DNA of 64,000 bases from Allobosea sp. (GCF_017308015.1 NZ_JAFKFW010000012.1:1-64000), one strand, 5' to 3'. Positions 1 through 8,769 are shown, numbered from the stretch's first letter. Numbers and translations are program-made. The notes: a model not told the origin generated them from the letters alone.

Positions 1-1262
1 CCGGTGAGGTTCCAGTCGGCATCGGTCTCGACGGCGCGCAGGAAATCGTCGGTCAGCGAGACCGAGTTGTTCGAGTTCTGGCCGGAGACGGTGAGATAGG
101 CGTCGGAATCCCAGTCGGTATCATAGGTGTCGAAGGAGATGTCCTTGTAGCCCTGCTTGGCGAACTGGATGACGCGCTTGATGTAGTTGTCCGGCACAAG
201 CGCCTTGCGGGCGAGCTTGATCTCGCGCTTGAGGGCCGGGTTCTGCTCGGGATCGAAGCAGGAATCGCCGTCGCCTTCGCAGTTCACGCAGGCCTTGAGC
301 ACGGCCTTCATATGCTTCTTGACGGTCTTGGAGCCGGTGACGAGAGCGGCGACCTTCTGCTCCTCCTTCACCTTCCAGTCGATATAGGCCTCGATATCGG
401 GGTGGTCGGCATCGACCACGACCATCTTGGCGGCGCGGCGGGTGGTGCCGCCCGACTTGATCGCGCCGGCGGCGCGGTCGCCGATCTTGAGGAAGGACAT
501 CAGGCCCGAGGACTTGCCGCCGCCGGCGAGCTTCTCGCCTTCGCCGCGCAGCATCGAGAAGTTCGAGCCGGTGCCGGAGCCATACTTGAACAGGCGGGCT
601 TCACGGACCCAGAGGTCCATGATGCCGCCCTCGTTGACGAGGTCGTCCTGCACGCCCTGAATGAAGCAGGCATGCGGCTGCGGATGCTCGTAGCTCGACT
701 TCGACTTCACCAGCTTGCCGGTCTTGAAGTCGACGTAGAAATGGCCCTGGCTGGGGCCGTCGATGCCGTAGGCCCAGTGCAGGCCGGTGTTGAACCATTG
801 CGGCGAGTTCGGCGCGACGCGCTGGGTGGCGAGCATGAAGCGGAGCTCGTCATGGAAGGCAGCCGCATCCTCCTCCGAGGTGAAGTAGCCACCCTTCCAG
901 CCCCAGTAGGTCCAGCAGCCGGCGAGGCGGTCGAAGACCTGCTTGGAGGAAATCTCGGAGCCGTAGCGCTCGCCCTCGGGCAGCTCGGCGAGAGCGGCCT
1001 CGTCGGCGACCGAACGCCAGAGGAAGGAGGGGACGTCGTTCTCCTCGAACTTCTTCAGGCGCGCCGGTACGCCGGCCTTGCGGAAATACTTCTGCGCCAG
1101 CACGTCGCTGGCGACCTGCGACCACGCCTCGGGAACTTCGATGCCTTCCAGCCGGAAGACGACGGAGCCGTCCGGGTTCTTGATCTCGCTGACGGCCGAT
1201 CGGAACGGAATCGCGGAATAGGGCGACTGTCCGGCGGTGGTGTAGCGGCGCTCGATGCGCAT
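1..1262 (-). CDS. nrdJ: Vitamin B12-dependent (class II) ribonucleotide reductase, N-terminal part
   Basis: Reduces ribonucleotides to deoxyribonucleotides with an adenosylcobalamin-derived radical, so it works with or without oxygen in the cytoplasm. About 420 residues are visible; the C-terminus lies beyond the left edge. Recognisable parts are PNSPQWFNTG (151-160), the HACF segment with Cys199, the conserved KYGSGTGSNFS stretch at about 225-235 and QNSNNSV near the left edge. The start is the ATG at 1262 (MRIERRYTTAG), preceded by GGGACGAAG as a ribosome-binding site. A leader of about 365 nt separates it from a putative promoter with three NrdR-like boxes. Family assignment is firm; the radical-site cysteine is outside the window. 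Confidence 0.95.
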   Translation of the reverse strand, partial: MRIERRYTTAGQSPYSAIPFRSAVSEIKNPDGSVVFRLEGIEVPEAWSQVASDVLAQKYFRKAGVPARLKKFEENDVPSFLWRSVADEAALAELPEGERYGSEISSKQVFDRLAGCWTYWGWKGGYFTSEEDAAAFHDELRFMLATQRVAPNSPQWFNTGLHWAYGIDGPSQGHFYVDFKTGKLVKSKSSYEHPQPHACFIQGVQDDLVNEGGIMDLWVREARLFKYGSGTGSNFSMLRGEGEKLAGGGKSSGLMSFLKIGDRAAGAIKSGGTTRRAAKMVVVDADHPDIEAYIDWKVKEEQKVAALVTGSKTVKKHMKAVLKACVNCEGDGDSCFDPEQNPALKREIKLARKALVPDNYIKRVIQFAKQGYKDISFDTYDTDWDSDAYLTVSGQNSNNSVSLTDDFLRAVETDADWNLT

Positions 1263-1361
1263 GATCTTCGTCCCTTGATCTGCCGCGGACTCGCTTCGCA
1301 AGCCCGCGCGGCCGGTTGATCACCGGCTCCTGATGTCAGCCCAAACTCGGTTCGATGCCGG

Positions 1362-1399
1362 GATCATCGCGCGTCCTTTCGGACGCGATCACGATGATC
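1362..1399. repeat. Inverted repeat in the nrdJ leader
   Basis: GATCATCG at 1362-1369 pairs with CGATGATC at 1392-1399. Inside it, CGCGTCC (1370-1376) pairs with GGACGCG (1381-1387). The transcribed leader of nrdJ would form this hairpin about 100 nt before the start codon. Its function is unknown; there is no U-tract, so a terminator is unlikely. Confidence 0.6.
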
Positions 1400-1411
1400 C
1401 CACCAACGCAG

Positions 1412-1461
1412 GAGCATCGGATTCATCCAAAAAGTGGCTTCCACTTTTTGGTCCGATGCTC
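1412..1461. repeat. Nested palindrome in the nrdJ leader
   Basis: The outer arms are GAGCATCGGA (1412-1421) and TCCGATGCTC (1452-1461). The inner arms are CCAAAAAGTGG (1427-1437) and CCACTTTTTGG (1441-1451), with a three-base loop. This compact double stem resembles short palindromes that recur between genes in Hyphomicrobiales genomes (from memory, not searched). I saw only this copy in the window. Confidence 0.65.
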
Positions 1462-1629
1462 TGGGTCCCGGCGATGTGGCCCCGCCGATGATCCCGGACG
1501 CGCCCAAAATGCCCGCGCAAATCCGTTCGCTTCCGCTGTTGGCGGCGGATGCGGCGGCAGGCCCGGAACACACTGGGAAACTAGGGTTTCGCAGTCATCC
1601 AGAGGGGGTGCCGCCGGCCGTCATGCGAT

Positions 1630-1645
1630 GATCAAAATCTAGTGC
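1630..1645 (-). promoter_or_regulatory. NrdR-like box 1 (promoter-proximal) of nrdJ
   Basis: Read on the minus strand this is GCACTAGATTTTGATC, matching 8 of the 10 core positions of the NrdR consensus acaCwAtATaTwGtgt. It overlaps the putative -10 element TAGATT (1636-1641), a repressing position. NrdR is the ATP/dATP-sensing repressor of ribonucleotide reductase genes. The call is by eye. Confidence 0.5.
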
Positions 1646-1665
1646 AGATACCCATCGGGCGTCAA
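1636..1665 (-). promoter_or_regulatory. Putative sigma-70 promoter of nrdJ
   Basis: Minus strand: -35 TTGACG (1665-1660), an 18-base spacer and -10 TAGATT (1641-1636). Transcription would start near 1628, giving a leader of about 365 nt before the nrdJ ATG. The overlap with NrdR-like boxes supports it. Confidence 0.5.
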
Positions 1666-1675
1666 GGAATAGTGT
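1660..1675 (-). promoter_or_regulatory. NrdR-like box 2 of nrdJ
   Basis: Minus-strand reading ACACTATTCCTTGACG. The left half matches the consensus perfectly (ACACTAT) and the right half keeps TTG. It overlaps the -35 element and starts 30 bases from box 1, about three helical turns. Confidence 0.45.
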
Positions 1676-1691
1676 CCCCCGATCCCTGTGG

Positions 1692-1707
1692 ACACGACAT
1701 CTGGTAG
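1692..1707 (-). promoter_or_regulatory. NrdR-like box 3 (distal) of nrdJ
   Basis: Minus-strand reading CTACCAGATGTCGTGT. The core has C, A, AT, T and G at the conserved positions and a full TGT end. It starts 32 bases from box 2, again about three turns. It is the weakest by core match, but its spacing fits the other two. Confidence 0.4.
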
Positions 1708-2074
1708 AGAAGTGTGTGTTATGGGGATAAGTTGCAAGGCCCCCGCTAAGCCTCGGAAATCGCCGGAGAATCGGATGCGCCTCGACAAGATTGCCACAGT
1801 GCCGGATGAAGCGCAGTCCTTAAAATCCCCGCTATTCATAGTTGACGGGAGATGAAACCGGTCCGCCGGGAGCCTGCTGCCAGCACCGCTTTCAAAGGCT
1901 CCCGGAAGTGACTGATCCCGGACGGTTTCCCCCGAGAAGGGCGTTATCGCGACCATTCGAATCGGGGCCGAATCGTGGCGGGCGACTTGCAGCGCGCAGA
2001 TTCAGCGATCCGCTTAAAGTAACGTTAGATCGGACCGGTTATGCAGGCTGGAGCGTGATCCCTCCGAGACAACC

Positions 2075-2575
2075 ATGCGCCGTCATGCCCTCTGTCTGCT
2101 CACTCTGATCCTGGCCGGCTGCAACGACAGAGAGCCGCTCGCGCCGGCCTTCGAGGGAGAATGGGCATCCCGCCGGATGGGTTGCCACGGAGCGCCAAGG
2201 ATCACCATCAACAAGAGCGGTATTTCGGCCCCCGGAATGCCAGTGAACAGGTTGAGCTTCACGAAGGCGTCCGTTTCCGGTTCCACGGCGCATGTCGTCA
2301 TGGAGCTGAGCGCCAGCGCGCGGCTGATGGCCGGCTCGCGTGATCCCGGGAAGCCACGGTACGAGCTGGATCCGCGCGGGATCGAAGTTCTGGCGACGCT
2401 CATCGCCTCGGGCCGGCTCGTCAACGCGACCAACGTCATGGTCCGGGACAAGCAGACCCGCCAGCTCAGGGCCGTCCCGCCCGACGTTATCGCCGTCATG
2501 AGCCTGATGCGCTGCGACCACGGCGAAACATCGCGCGGTTTCAGCACGGTCGGCCCATCGCGGGCTGGACAGTAG
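2075..2575 (+). CDS. Putative lipoprotein of unknown function
   Basis: 166 residues. The N-terminus MRRHALCLLTLILAGC is a lipoprotein signal with a lipobox ending at Cys16, so the mature protein should be lipidated and held at the inner or outer membrane. The rest is soluble, with no motif I recognise. It sits alone between the divergent nrdJ promoter region and the NDUFA12-family gene, 59 nt upstream of the latter on the same strand. There is no clear Shine-Dalgarno before the ATG. Coding use resembles the neighbours. The reading frame and signal are well supported; the function is not known. Confidence 0.75.
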   Translation: MRRHALCLLTLILAGCNDREPLAPAFEGEWASRRMGCHGAPRITINKSGISAPGMPVNRLSFTKASVSGSTAHVVMELSASARLMAGSRDPGKPRYELDPRGIEVLATLIASGRLVNATNVMVRDKQTRQLRAVPPDVIAVMSLMRCDHGETSRGFSTVGPSRAGQ

Positions 2576-2634
2576 GCGGTGCCGGAGCCATAAGTCGCGC
2601 AATTGTTTTGCACTGCGCGCACGGACTGAGGACG

Positions 2635-3045
2635 ATGAAGGACTGGCTGCTGCAGATCTTCACCTGGTGGAACGGCCAGACAATCGGGACGCGTTTCCAC
2701 ACTTGGCGCCATGGCGAGCGGGTGGGCGAGGACGAGTTCGGCAATGTCTATTACCGCACCAAGGGCGGGGTGAAGGACAAGGCGCTCGGCTTCCAGCGCC
2801 GCTGGGTGATCTACAAGGGCGATACGGAAGCCTCCAAAGTGCCCCCGGGCTGGAACGGCTGGCTGCACCACACCGTCGATGTCGCGCCTTCCGAGGAAAG
2901 CTATCAGCCGCGCGAGTGGCAGCAGCCGCACCAGCAGAACTGGACCGGCACGGCGCTGGCCTATCGCCCGCAAGGCTCGACGCTTGCCGAAGGCGAACGC
3001 CCGGCCGCGACCGGCGACTACGAGGCCTGGACGCCGGGCCGCTGA
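2635..3045 (+). CDS. NADH:ubiquinone oxidoreductase subunit NDUFA12-family protein
   Basis: 136 residues, the usual length for the bacterial NDUFA12/17.2-kDa family, a supernumerary subunit of alphaproteobacterial respiratory complex I. Typical features are the start MKDWLLQIFTWWNGQTIGTR, a GEDEFGNVYYR segment, RRWVIYKG, and VPPGWNGWLHH at about residues 80-90. The ATG at 2635 is preceded by GAGGA; an upstream in-frame ATG at 2608 lacks conserved sequence. The gene precedes DUF2155 and aat, an order I recall as common in Hyphomicrobiales. The other nuo genes are not in the window. The role in complex I follows from the family. Confidence 0.9.
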   Translation: MKDWLLQIFTWWNGQTIGTRFHTWRHGERVGEDEFGNVYYRTKGGVKDKALGFQRRWVIYKGDTEASKVPPGWNGWLHHTVDVAPSEESYQPREWQQPHQQNWTGTALAYRPQGSTLAEGERPAATGDYEAWTPGR

Positions 3046-3230
3046 GCGGGGTTTCAAGACGCGTCACGAAATGCCGGGCCGCTCCTTTCGGGGCGGCCTT
3101 TTTGCTACAGGCAGGGTACCGGCCGCCCAACCCAGCGCGTTTCAGGCGCGGCGCCCTTTTTCCGCTCCCTTTACCGTGTTACTGCGCGCCGTCGCGGTCC
3201 TTCCGCGCTGTCGAAGAGATTCGCGCCAGC

Positions 3231-3857
3231 ATGCCGTTCCTGTTCCGCCTTTCGACCCTGGCCTGCCTCGCCACGAGCGCGGCCGCGCTGCTCGCCGCGA
3301 CGGGCCCGGCTCAGGCCGATCGCATCCGCAACCCGACCGCGGTCTTCGCCGGGCTCGACAAGATCACCGGCCGTATCATCTCCTTCGAGGTGGCGATCGA
3401 CGAGACCGTGCAGTTCGGCGCCCTCCAGCTCACACCGCGGGTCTGCTGGACGCGGCCGCCGACGGAGGCGCCGCAGACCGACGCCTTCGTCGAGGTCGAC
3501 GAAGTCACGGTCAAGAACGAGTACCGGCGCATCTTCACCGGATGGATGTATGCGGCGAGTCCCGGCCTGCACGGTGTCGAACACGCGATCTACGATGCCT
3601 GGCTGACCGACTGCAAAGGTGGCACCGAGCTCGTCGTCGATCCGAAGGAGCCAGAAGCGCCGCCGGTCGAGGATCCGCGCCGGCCGCGCAACCCCAATCC
3701 TCCGCCCCCCGGACAGCAACCCGCTGCACCGCCGCCGGGTGGACGCATCGATATCGAACCGCCGCGCGGCGTGCCGGTGCAGCCGCAGCGGCCGAGCCAG
3801 CGCTTTTTCCCGACCAATCCCTCTCCCGGCCGCGATCCTTATATGGGCGGCAACTGA
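3231..3857 (+). CDS. DUF2155 domain-containing secreted protein
   Basis: 208 residues. It starts at MPFLFRLSTLACLATSAAAL with a signal peptide likely cut after AQA (residue 29), so it is exported to the periplasm. Residues about 35-135 match the DUF2155 family of alphaproteobacteria (GLDKITGRIISFEVAIDE, the CWTRPP segment, FTGWMYAASPGL, DAWLTDC). Two cysteines, in CWTRPP and LTDCKG, could form a disulfide. The C-terminal 60 residues are rich in proline and low in complexity. The biochemical role is unknown. It converges with aat, with 24 nt between the stops. Confidence 0.85.
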   Translation: MPFLFRLSTLACLATSAAALLAATGPAQADRIRNPTAVFAGLDKITGRIISFEVAIDETVQFGALQLTPRVCWTRPPTEAPQTDAFVEVDEVTVKNEYRRIFTGWMYAASPGLHGVEHAIYDAWLTDCKGGTELVVDPKEPEAPPVEDPRRPRNPNPPPPGQQPAAPPPGGRIDIEPPRGVPVQPQRPSQRFFPTNPSPGRDPYMGGN

Positions 3858-3881
3858 CCGTCGCCGACTAGGGCAAGGCGC

Positions 3882-4553
3882 TCATATCCAGGCGAGCACC
3901 TCGCGGCCGCTGATCGGCTTGAGCGTCGGCGACGCCTGCCAGTCCCCCTGGTGCCGCATCGCCTCGCCAAGCAGGCTGCGATAGCTGTCGCGCGGGATCT
4001 CGATCGTGCCGAACTGGGCGAGATGGCCGGTCTGGAACTGCGTATCCAGCAGGTGATAGCCGCCGCGCCTGAGGCGGGCGACGAGATGGACCAGCGCGAC
4101 CTTCGAGGCGTCGGTCTCGCGGTGGAACATGCTCTCGCCGAAGAAGGCCCCGCCCAGCGAAAGCCCGTAGAGCCCGCCGACCAGCCGGCCCTCGCGCCAG
4201 CATTCCACGGTATGGGCGTGGCCGAGCGCGAAGAGTTCGCTGAAAATCTCGCGGATGCGGCGGTTGATCCAGGTTTCGGCCCGGTCCGGCCTGGCCTCGG
4301 CGCAGGCTGCGATGACGGCATCGAAGGCGGTGTCGACCCTGATTTCGAAGCGATCCGAGCGCACGGTGCGGGCGAGACGCGCCGAAAGGTGGAAGCGGTC
4401 GAGCGGGATGATGCCGCGCAATTCCGGCTCGACCCAGAACAGTCCGGGATCGTCGGCGCTCTCCGCCATCGGGAAGATGCCGGCGGCATAGGCGCGCAGC
4501 ATGATCTCCGGCGTGATCGCGGGGGTGCGGACGGGCACGGAACGAGCCTTCAT
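3882..4553 (-). CDS. aat: Leucyl/phenylalanyl-tRNA-protein transferase
   Basis: Transfers Leu or Phe from its tRNA to proteins with N-terminal Arg or Lys, marking them for ClpS/ClpAP degradation (bacterial N-end rule). 223 residues, close to the 234 of E. coli Aat. Hallmarks are [17 protein letters not shown] near the N-terminus, [18 protein letters not shown] in the middle and [15 protein letters not shown] near the end. I chose the ATG at 4553 ([16 protein letters not shown]) because conservation begins there; its ribosome-binding site is weak. It lies 138 nt downstream of gyrA, separated by a strong hairpin. Confidence 0.93.
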   Translation of the reverse strand: MKARSVPVRTPAITPEIMLRAYAAGIFPMAESADDPGLFWVEPELRGIIPLDRFHLSARLARTVRSDRFEIRVDTAFDAVIAACAEARPDRAETWINRRIREIFSELFALGHAHTVECWREGRLVGGLYGLSLGGAFFGESMFHRETDASKVALVHLVARLRRGGYHLLDTQFQTGHLAQFGTIEIPRDSYRSLLGEAMRHQGDWQASPTLKPISGREVLAWI

Positions 4554-4641
4554 GACCGGATGGGAGCGTGTGCTGCGTTGCGTGTCAAACGGAAGCGGCA
4601 GAGTTCGCTGCGGGCCTAAGCCATCATTCCGGATCGCCGGC

Positions 4642-4674
4642 GCCGTGGCTTCAGACATCGCCTGAAGCCACGGC
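4642..4674 (-). terminator. Stem-loop after gyrA, probable terminator
   Basis: GCCGTGGCTTCAG (4642-4654) pairs perfectly over 13 bases with CTGAAGCCACGGC (4662-4674), with a seven-base loop. It begins 18 nt past the gyrA stop. There is no strong U-tract, so it may act as a weak or factor-assisted terminator or an mRNA-end stabiliser. Confidence 0.6.
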
Positions 4675-4691
4675 TGCAAAAGCCTGGCGGA

Positions 4692-7496
4692 TCAGCCTTC
4701 CGTGGCGACGTCGCCCGGCGCTTCGTCGCCGGTCTCGCCGTCCTCGCCACCTTCGCCGTCGTCGTTGATGCACTCCACCGAGACGACCTTCTCGTCCTTG
4801 GCGGTGTTGAACACCGTCACGCCCTGCGTCGAGCGCCCGGCGATGCGGATGCGATTATCCGGGCCGGCATCGACCGGCACGCGGATGAGCTGGCCGCCAT
4901 CGGTGACGAGCATGAGCTGATCGCTATCCAGCGCCGGGAAGGAGGCGACGAGCTTGCCGTTGCGGTCGTTGACGACCATCGCGACGATACCCTTGCCGCC
5001 GCGCCCGGTGACCCGGTACTCGAAGGACGAAGTGCGCTTGCCGTAGCCGCGTTCCGAGACGGTCAGGATGAATTGCTCGGCCGCGCCCATGGCGGCGTAT
5101 TTCTCCTGGCCGAGCTCGATATCGCCGGCGCTCTCCTCGGCATCGGCCTCGACCGCTGCCGGAGCCTCACTGCCTTCCTCGGTCTCGCCGGTCAGCGCCC
5201 TGCGGGCGGCTGCAGCACGCTTCAGATAGGCGGCGCGCTCATCCGGCGTGGCGTCCAGGTGATGCAGGATCGCGAGCGAGATCACCTTGTCGCCCTTGGC
5301 CAGGTTGATGCCGCGCACGCCGGTCGAATCGCGGCCCTTGAAGACGCGCACCTCAGGCACGGCGAAGCGGATGCACTGGCCGTCGGCGGTGGTCAGCAGC
5401 ACGTCGTCGTTCTCGGTGCAGATCTGCACGTCGACGATATGGTCGCCCTCGTCGAGCTTCATCGCGATCTTGCCGGCGCGGTTGACGTTGACGAAGTCGG
5501 AGAGCTTGTTGCGGCGCACGCCGCCAGACGCGGTGGCGAACATCACGTCCAGCGTCTCCCAGCTCGCCTCATCCTCCGGCAGCGGCATGATCGTGGTGAT
5601 GCGCTCGCCGGCCTCGATCGGCAGCATATTGACCAGCGCCTTGCCGCGGGCGTTCGGCGCCGAGAGCGGCAGGCGCCAGACCTTCTCCTTGTAGACCTGG
5701 CCTTCCGAGGAGAAGAACAGCACCGGGGTATGGGTGCTCGCGACGAAGAGGCGCGCGACGAAATCCTCGTCCTTGGTCGCCATGCCGGAGCGGCCCTTGC
5801 CGCCGCGGCGCTGCGCCCGATAGGTCGAGAGCGGCACGCGCTTGATATAGCCGCCATGGCTGACGGTGACGACCATGTCCTCGCGGGCGATCAGGTCCTC
5901 GTCGTCGAGGTCCGAGCCCCAGTCCTGGATCTCGGTGCGGCGCGGCGTGGCGAAAGCGGCCTTCACCTCGGCGAGTTCGGCCTTGACGATCGACTGGATG
6001 CGGGCGCGCGAGCGCAGGATGTCGAGATAATCCGCGATCTCCTTGGCGAGCTTTTCCAGCTCGTCGCCGATCTCGTCGCGGCCCAGGGCCGTGAGGCGCG
6101 AGAGGCGCAGTTCGAGGATCGCCTTGGCCTGTGCGTCCGAGAGCCGGTAGGTTCCGTCCGCGTTCATCGGATGGCGCGGATCGTCGACCAGCGCGATCAG
6201 CGGGGCGATATCGTCAGCCGGCCAGTCGCGCGCCATCAGGGCTTCATGCGCGGCGGCAGGCGTCGGCGCGGTGCGGATCAGGCGGATGACCTCGTCGATA
6301 TTGGCGACGGCGGTCGCAAGGCCGCAGAGTACATGGGCGCGCTCGCGGGCCTTGTTCAACAGGTAGCGCGTGCGCCGCGAGACGACGAGCTCACGGAACT
6401 CGACGAAGGCGGTGATGAAGTCCTTGAGGTTGAGGACCTCCGGACGGCCGCCGTTCAATGCGACCATGTTGGCGCCGAAGGAGGTCTGCAGCGGGGTGAA
6501 ACGGTAGAGCTGGTTCAGCACGACGTCAGCGACGGCGTCGCGCTTGATCTCGATGACGACGCGCACGCCTTCGCGGCTGGATTCGTCGCGCAGGTCGGAG
6601 ATGCCCTCGATGCGCTTCTCGCGCACGAGATCGGCGATCTTCTCGACCATCGTCGCCTTGTTCACCTGATAGGGAATCTCGGTGACGACGATCGCCTCGC
6701 GCTCCTTGCGGAGCTCCTCGATATGCGTCTTCGAGCGCATCACGATCGAGCCGCGGCCGGTGTGATAGGCCGAATGGATGCCGCTGCGGCCCATGATCGA
6801 GGCGCCGGTCGGGAAATCCGGGCCGGGGACGATCTCGATCAGGTCGTCGATCGAGAGTTCGGGATCATCGATATAGGCGACGCAGGCGTCGATGACCTCG
6901 CCGAGGTTATGCGGCGGGATGTTGGTGGCCATGCCGACCGCGATGCCGCCGGCGCCGTTGACGAGGAGGTTCGGATAGCGCGCCGGCAGGACCGTCGGCT
7001 CATGCTCCTTGCCGTCGTAGTTCGGCTGGAAATCGACCGTGTCGAGATCGAGGTCCTCGAGCAGCGGCATTGCCGCCTTGTCGAGGCGGGCCTCGGTGTA
7101 ACGATCGGCGGCGGCTGAATCGCCGTCCATCGAGCCGAAATTACCCTGGCCGTCGATCAGGGGCAGACGCAGCGAGAAGTCCTGCGCCATGCGCACCAGC
7201 GCGTCATAGACCGCGAGATTGCCGTGCGGATGGTATTTACCCATCGTGTCGCCGACGATGCGGGCGCATTTGGTATAGGGCCGTTCGGGCACGTTCTTGT
7301 TCTCGTGCATCGAGAACAGGATGCGGCGGTGGACCGGCTTCAGGCCGTCGCGGACATCGGGCAGAGCGCGGCTCACGATCACGCTCATGGCGTAATCGAG
7401 ATAGCTCTTCTTCATCTCGTCGGTGATCGCGATCGGCTTGATGTCGCCGCCGAAGTCCGGGGCTTCGTCGCGCTTGTCGTCGGTATCGTCGCTCAA
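4692..7496 (-). CDS. gyrA: DNA gyrase subunit A
   Basis: Breakage-reunion subunit of gyrase, which introduces negative supercoils with GyrB. 934 residues, longer than E. coli (875). The catalytic tyrosine is Tyr133 in [11 protein letters not shown] (E. coli Tyr122). The GyrA box QRRGGKGRS lies at about residue 560. The quinolone pocket reads HGNLAVYDA (91-99): Asn93 and Leu94 replace E. coli Asp82 and Ser83, while Asp98 (Asp87) is kept. An acidic, Ala-rich insert of about 45 residues near 750-795 interrupts the C-terminal wrapping domain and accounts for much of the extra length. The start is a TTG at 7496; the next in-frame ATG (Met28) would cut into the conserved N-terminus. Confidence 0.97.
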   Translation of the reverse strand: MSDDTDDKRDEAPDFGGDIKPIAITDEMKKSYLDYAMSVIVSRALPDVRDGLKPVHRRILFSMHENKNVPERPYTKCARIVGDTMGKYHPHGNLAVYDALVRMAQDFSLRLPLIDGQGNFGSMDGDSAAADRYTEARLDKAAMPLLEDLDLDTVDFQPNYDGKEHEPTVLPARYPNLLVNGAGGIAVGMATNIPPHNLGEVIDACVAYIDDPELSIDDLIEIVPGPDFPTGASIMGRSGIHSAYHTGRGSIVMRSKTHIEELRKEREAIVVTEIPYQVNKATMVEKIADLVREKRIEGISDLRDESSREGVRVVIEIKRDAVADVVLNQLYRFTPLQTSFGANMVALNGGRPEVLNLKDFITAFVEFRELVVSRRTRYLLNKARERAHVLCGLATAVANIDEVIRLIRTAPTPAAAHEALMARDWPADDIAPLIALVDDPRHPMNADGTYRLSDAQAKAILELRLSRLTALGRDEIGDELEKLAKEIADYLDILRSRARIQSIVKAELAEVKAAFATPRRTEIQDWGSDLDDEDLIAREDMVVTVSHGGYIKRVPLSTYRAQRRGGKGRSGMATKDEDFVARLFVASTHTPVLFFSSEGQVYKEKVWRLPLSAPNARGKALVNMLPIEAGERITTIMPLPEDEASWETLDVMFATASGGVRRNKLSDFVNVNRAGKIAMKLDEGDHIVDVQICTENDDVLLTTADGQCIRFAVPEVRVFKGRDSTGVRGINLAKGDKVISLAILHHLDATPDERAAYLKRAAAARRALTGETEEGSEAPAAVEADAEESAGDIELGQEKYAAMGAAEQFILTVSERGYGKRTSSFEYRVTGRGGKGIVAMVVNDRNGKLVASFPALDSDQLMLVTDGGQLIRVPVDAGPDNRIRIAGRSTQGVTVFNTAKDEKVVSVECINDDGEGGEDGETGDEAPGDVATEG

Positions 7497-7707
7497 GGAG
7501 AAATGTCCCGATTCCTGCTGGTTTTTCAGCCTTCTGGCTAGCCGATTCCGGCCGCGGACGCCAGCGAAAGCGGGCGCTGTCCAAGCAAAAATTATTACAA
7601 TGAATACAGTATCTTATGGGCCGTTTCGGGATGCCTTTCGCCGCGTTGCCATATTCCGGCCTTTCTTGGTGCGTGACGGCGGGCTTTCGGCGTGCTGATG
7701 TGGCGCC

Positions 7708-8340
7708 ATGTTCGTCGAATTCGCCACCGCTGCTCTCGTCACCATGCTGGTGACGCTCGACCCGCCGGGGCTTGCGCCGATCTTTCTGTCGCTCACGCGG
7801 GGGATGTCGGAAAGCGAGCGGAAACAGGTCGCGATCCGCGCCTCGATCATCGCCTTCTGCATCATGGCTTTCTTCGCCGTGGCAGGCGACATCGTCCTGA
7901 AGGCGCTCGGCGTTTCGCTGCCGGCCTTCCGCATCGCCGGCGGGCTCCTGCTGTTCTGGATCGCTTTCGAGATGGTGTTCGAGCGCCGGACCGAGCGCAA
8001 ACAGCAGACGGCGGATACCGCGATCACCCAGGATCACATCCGCAATGTCGCGGCCTTTCCGCTGGCGATCCCGCTGATGGCGGGGCCCGGCGCGCTGACC
8101 GCGATGATCCTGCTCGCCGGCCGGGCCCAAGGCGATCCGCTGCTGCTGATCACGCTCGCGGTGATCTGCGGGCTGGTGGTGTTGTCCTGCCTTGCCGTCT
8201 TCCTGACAGCGACGCCGATCGCGAAGCTGCTGGGCGTCACCGGCAACATCGTGCTGACGCGCCTGCTCGGAGTCATCCTGGCGGCCCTCGCCGTGCAGTT
8301 CGTGATCGACGGGATCAAGGCCGCGGTGCAGGCGGGGTAG
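7708..8340 (+). CDS. MarC family integral membrane protein
   Basis: 210 residues with about six hydrophobic segments, the normal size and layout for MarC/UPF0056. The family was once linked to multiple antibiotic resistance but its transport role is unproven. Family features are the N-terminal TLDPPGLAPIFLSLT, the GLLLFWIAFEMVFE helix and FPLAIPLMAGPGAL at about 115-128. It is divergent from gyrA; the 211-nt gap holds an AT-rich patch near 7585-7625 that could serve promoters both ways. Function is inferred only at family level. Confidence 0.88.
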   Translation: MFVEFATAALVTMLVTLDPPGLAPIFLSLTRGMSESERKQVAIRASIIAFCIMAFFAVAGDIVLKALGVSLPAFRIAGGLLLFWIAFEMVFERRTERKQQTADTAITQDHIRNVAAFPLAIPLMAGPGALTAMILLAGRAQGDPLLLITLAVICGLVVLSCLAVFLTATPIAKLLGVTGNIVLTRLLGVILAALAVQFVIDGIKAAVQAG

Positions 8341-8429
8341 GGGGCAATATGCTTCCGAGACCGAGGCGGTTCCGGGAGCGGCGGACGCTCGCCGGACTTG
8401 TGGTCTCAGAACGGGCGGCTTGCGCATTG

Positions 8430-8447
8430 CATAAGTAGATGCTTATG
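8430..8447. promoter_or_regulatory. Perfect dyad, putative ArsR-type operator
   Basis: CATAAG (8430-8435), six-base spacer, CTTATG (8442-8447): a perfect 6-6-6 inverted repeat ending 7 nt before the ATG of the ArsR-family gene. Its position and symmetry suit autorepression by that regulator. Confidence 0.55.
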
Positions 8448-8454
8448 TGTTGCC

Positions 8455-8769
8455 ATGATCGAGAACGAGATCTTCAAGGCGCTGGCGGATCCGACGCGGC
8501 GCGCCATCCTCGACAAGCTGGCGGCAGGCAGCACGAACGCCACTGCACTGCGCGAGGGCATCGCGATCAGCCAGCCTGCGATGTCGCAGCATCTCTCAGT
8601 TTTGCGCGGTGCCGGCCTCGTTCGCGAGGAGCGGCAGGGCCGCTTCGTGAATTACCGGGTCGATCCTGAAGGACTGGCGCTGGTCGCGCGATGGCTGACG
8701 AAATACCGCGCCTTCTGGCCAGAGCGGATCGACGATCTCAGGGCCTTGCTCAGGGAGATGGACCAATGA
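8455..8769 (+). CDS. ArsR-family winged-helix transcriptional regulator
   Basis: 104 residues, typical for a small ArsR/SmtB regulator. It begins MIENEIFKALADPTRRAILDKLA, followed by a helix-turn-helix with the recognition region SQPAMSQHLSVLRGAGLV (about 42-59) and a winged part (RQGRFVNYRVDPEGL). No CxC or other metal-binding cysteines are present, so it is not a classic arsenic sensor. It belongs with the ArsR members paired with SRPBCC/AHSA1 genes. Its stop overlaps the next start (ATGA at 8766-8769), so the pair is translationally coupled. The perfect dyad just upstream suggests autoregulation. Confidence 0.9.
   Translation: MIENEIFKALADPTRRAILDKLAAGSTNATALREGIAISQPAMSQHLSVLRGAGLVREERQGRFVNYRVDPEGLALVARWLTKYRAFWPERIDDLRALLREMDQ

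Noticed and set aside
312-1319. Long open frame (335 codons) on the plus strand opposite nrdJ
   Set aside because: It is the GC-rich antisense shadow of nrdJ; its translation is low-complexity Ala/Leu/Gly/Asp with no motif, and nrdJ is unambiguous.
1263-1640. Cobalamin riboswitch before nrdJ
   Set aside because: I looked for a B12-box-like sequence and a fitting fold in the leader and did not see one; a covariance search would settle it.
1639-1956. 105-codon minus-strand frame in the nrdJ upstream region
   Set aside because: It overlaps the putative nrdJ promoter boxes, has no ribosome-binding site and no protein character.
5073-7118. 681-codon open frame on the plus strand opposite gyrA
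   Set aside because: Antisense shadow; the composition mirrors GyrA codons and no domain is recognisable.
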